Source: Paraburkholderia kirstenboschensis (GTDB taxonomy: Bacteria > Pseudomonadota > Gammaproteobacteria > Burkholderiales > Burkholderiaceae). Taken from it: a stretch of DNA of 64,000 nucleotides. The notes below the pieces were generated by a model, which worked only from the letters and a program-made list of their open reading frames with translations, searched no databases and had not been told where the DNA came from. This document shows positions 63,272 through 64,000 of this stretch, piece by piece (position 1 is the first letter of the stretch; each line of letters begins with the position of its first letter). The stretch spans positions 62,001 through 126,000 of the forward strand of contig NZ_CAJHCR010000003.1 in NCBI RefSeq assembly GCF_904848585.1. Reading direction: 5' to 3'. The position numbers were made by a program, and so were the translations under genes.

Positions 63272-63618
63272 GATCGGTCATCCAGAATAAGTGATGTGAT
63301 AGTGCAAATTCGAATGAATGCTGCTGTGACTCCAAGGTAACGCACCGCAATTGCGCCCACTAGCCCTACATAAGGTTGAGTGAAATGACCAATGGTTCGG
63401 TCGACTCATCTGCAGGTTTAATTGCGCGACGAACGTGCGGACGCGGCCCTCCGCCGTACGTCGCGCGCACCGGGGTTCTGGCGTGTCAGAAGAGAAAGCA
63501 TTGCCGCGCTTTTTTTCTAAAGCGAAGCAGGTATATGACCTATACGCGGGTATAACCGGGATCGTCTTCAGGGCAGAAGAGCGCTCCGCCGGCGGTTACA
63601 GCCGAAAGCGCTGTGCGT
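63272..63618. other. Intergenic region between two minus-strand regulators
   Basis: 347 bp with the promoter of the AraC gene. TATAC-GCGG-GTATA (near 63541-63554) is a short inverted repeat. The remaining sequence shows no gene, terminator or known operator. Confidence 0.4.
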
Positions 63619-64000
63619 TCAGCTACGCGAGCCGCGCGCCGCCGGCTTGGCGGTACTTTGCGGCGCTGTGACGCCGAGTGCTTCGGCCTTCAAGACGAAC
63701 TCCGCGAGCGAACGCGCGCCCATTTTGCGCATGGCTTGCCCGCGATGGATCTTCACGGTGATCTCGCTCAGGTTCATCTCGCCGGCTATCTGCTTGTTCA
63801 TCAACCCGGCGGCGACGAACGCCATCACTTCGCGTTCTCGCGCGGTCAGCGAGTCATAACAACGGCGCAGATCGTCGACGACCCGGCTGGCTTCGCGCCG
63901 CTCCTGATCGCGCGCGAGCGCGTGCGTGACAGCATCGAGCATGTCCTGGTCGCGAAACGGCTTCGCAAGAAAGTCCATTGCGCCAGCCTTCATGGCTTTG
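63619..64000 (-). CDS. NarL/FixJ-type response regulator, C-terminal part (cut by right edge)
   Basis: 127 codons are visible before the right edge. The end of the receiver domain (MKAGAMDFLAKPFRDQDMLD with the conserved Lys) is joined to a LuxR-type HTH (LTAREREVMAFVAAGLMNKQ, IAGEMNLSEITVKIHRGQAM). It closely resembles the complete FixJ-type regulator at 45709-46326, so the window contains two regulators with nearly the same output domain. Its kinase, if any, lies to the right. Confidence 0.9.
   Translation of the reverse strand, partial: KAMKAGAMDFLAKPFRDQDMLDAVTHALARDQERREASRVVDDLRRCYDSLTAREREVMAFVAAGLMNKQIAGEMNLSEITVKIHRGQAMRKMGARSLAEFVLKAEALGVTAPQSTAKPAARGSRS

Noticed and set aside
1..64000. 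Search by eye for tRNA genes, CRISPR arrays, insertion sequences and attachment sites
   Set aside because: No tRNA T-loop with matching stems, no regularly spaced repeats, no transposase frames or terminal inverted repeats were found.

Overview
The window looks like a chromosome segment of a Burkholderiaceae bacterium, most likely Paraburkholderia or Caballeronia. The GC content is high. Gene families typical of that group are present (DUF3331, paired DUF3300/DUF2950, SYLF lipoprotein, PqiABC, MmyB-type regulator), as is a Wzx/Wzy-type exopolysaccharide operon. I see no tRNA, rRNA, CRISPR array or intact insertion sequence.

Layout. (1) 1-7.6 kb: a minus-strand exopolysaccharide operon with a Wzc-type tyrosine autokinase, GT4, a damaged glycosidase-like protein, GT2, a Wzx flippase and a second GT4 that runs off the left edge. 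(2) 7.6-12.1 kb: a 0.9 kb leader, a GlxA/AraC regulator, a TupA-like ATP-grasp protein and a secreted glycosidase-like lipoprotein. (3) 13-15.3 kb: an MmyB-type regulator divergent from an SDR epimerase, then an outer-membrane barrel remnant. (4) 15.4-19.5 kb: cyoABCD with an upstream FNR/ANR-type box. (5) 19.7-28.8 kb: a catabolic divergon. One arm is IlvD/Edd dehydratase, RraA-fold protein, MFS permease and LacI regulator. The other arm is IclR regulator, 4-oxalomesaconate hydratase, CHA aldolase and a dehydrogenase. Matching palindromic operators lie between the arms. (6) 28.9-30.6 kb: a second copy of the glycosidase-like lipoprotein with a duplicated N-terminal module. (7) 31-56 kb: a stress or envelope region with PPK2, surface and periplasmic proteins, a SulP transporter, SYLF, AI-2E transporter, PqiABC, a FixLJ-like two-component system, DUF3300/DUF2950, a second kinase/receiver pair and an NB-ARC regulator. 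Several gene fragments (arcA, receiver domain, ABC binding protein, Orn/Lys/Arg decarboxylase) are interspersed. (8) 56.4-61.6 kb: an FdhF/YdeP-type molybdoenzyme overlapping a cyanide-insensitive-type cydAB oxidase. (9) 61.6-64 kb: DUF3331, a small ORF, an AraC regulator and a NarL/FixJ regulator cut by the right edge.

The most notable signal is a shared promoter-region motif. Seven intergenic sites between 31.4 and 49.7 kb fit GGACCAANGTCCNATT. They lie 53-144 bp upstream of the PPK2, SulP, glycine-zipper, arcA-fragment, MetA-type barrel, PqiABC-operon and DUF3300 genes. The quasi-palindromic core resembles the mycobacterial DosR dormancy box, and a FixJ/NarL-family regulator with its kinase is encoded in the same block. 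This suggests a DosR-like, possibly low-oxygen regulon, comparable in gene content to the low-oxygen-activated (lxa) locus of Burkholderia cenocepacia. The regulator assignment is inference. The gene fragments show that the same region has been losing arginine and acid-stress genes.
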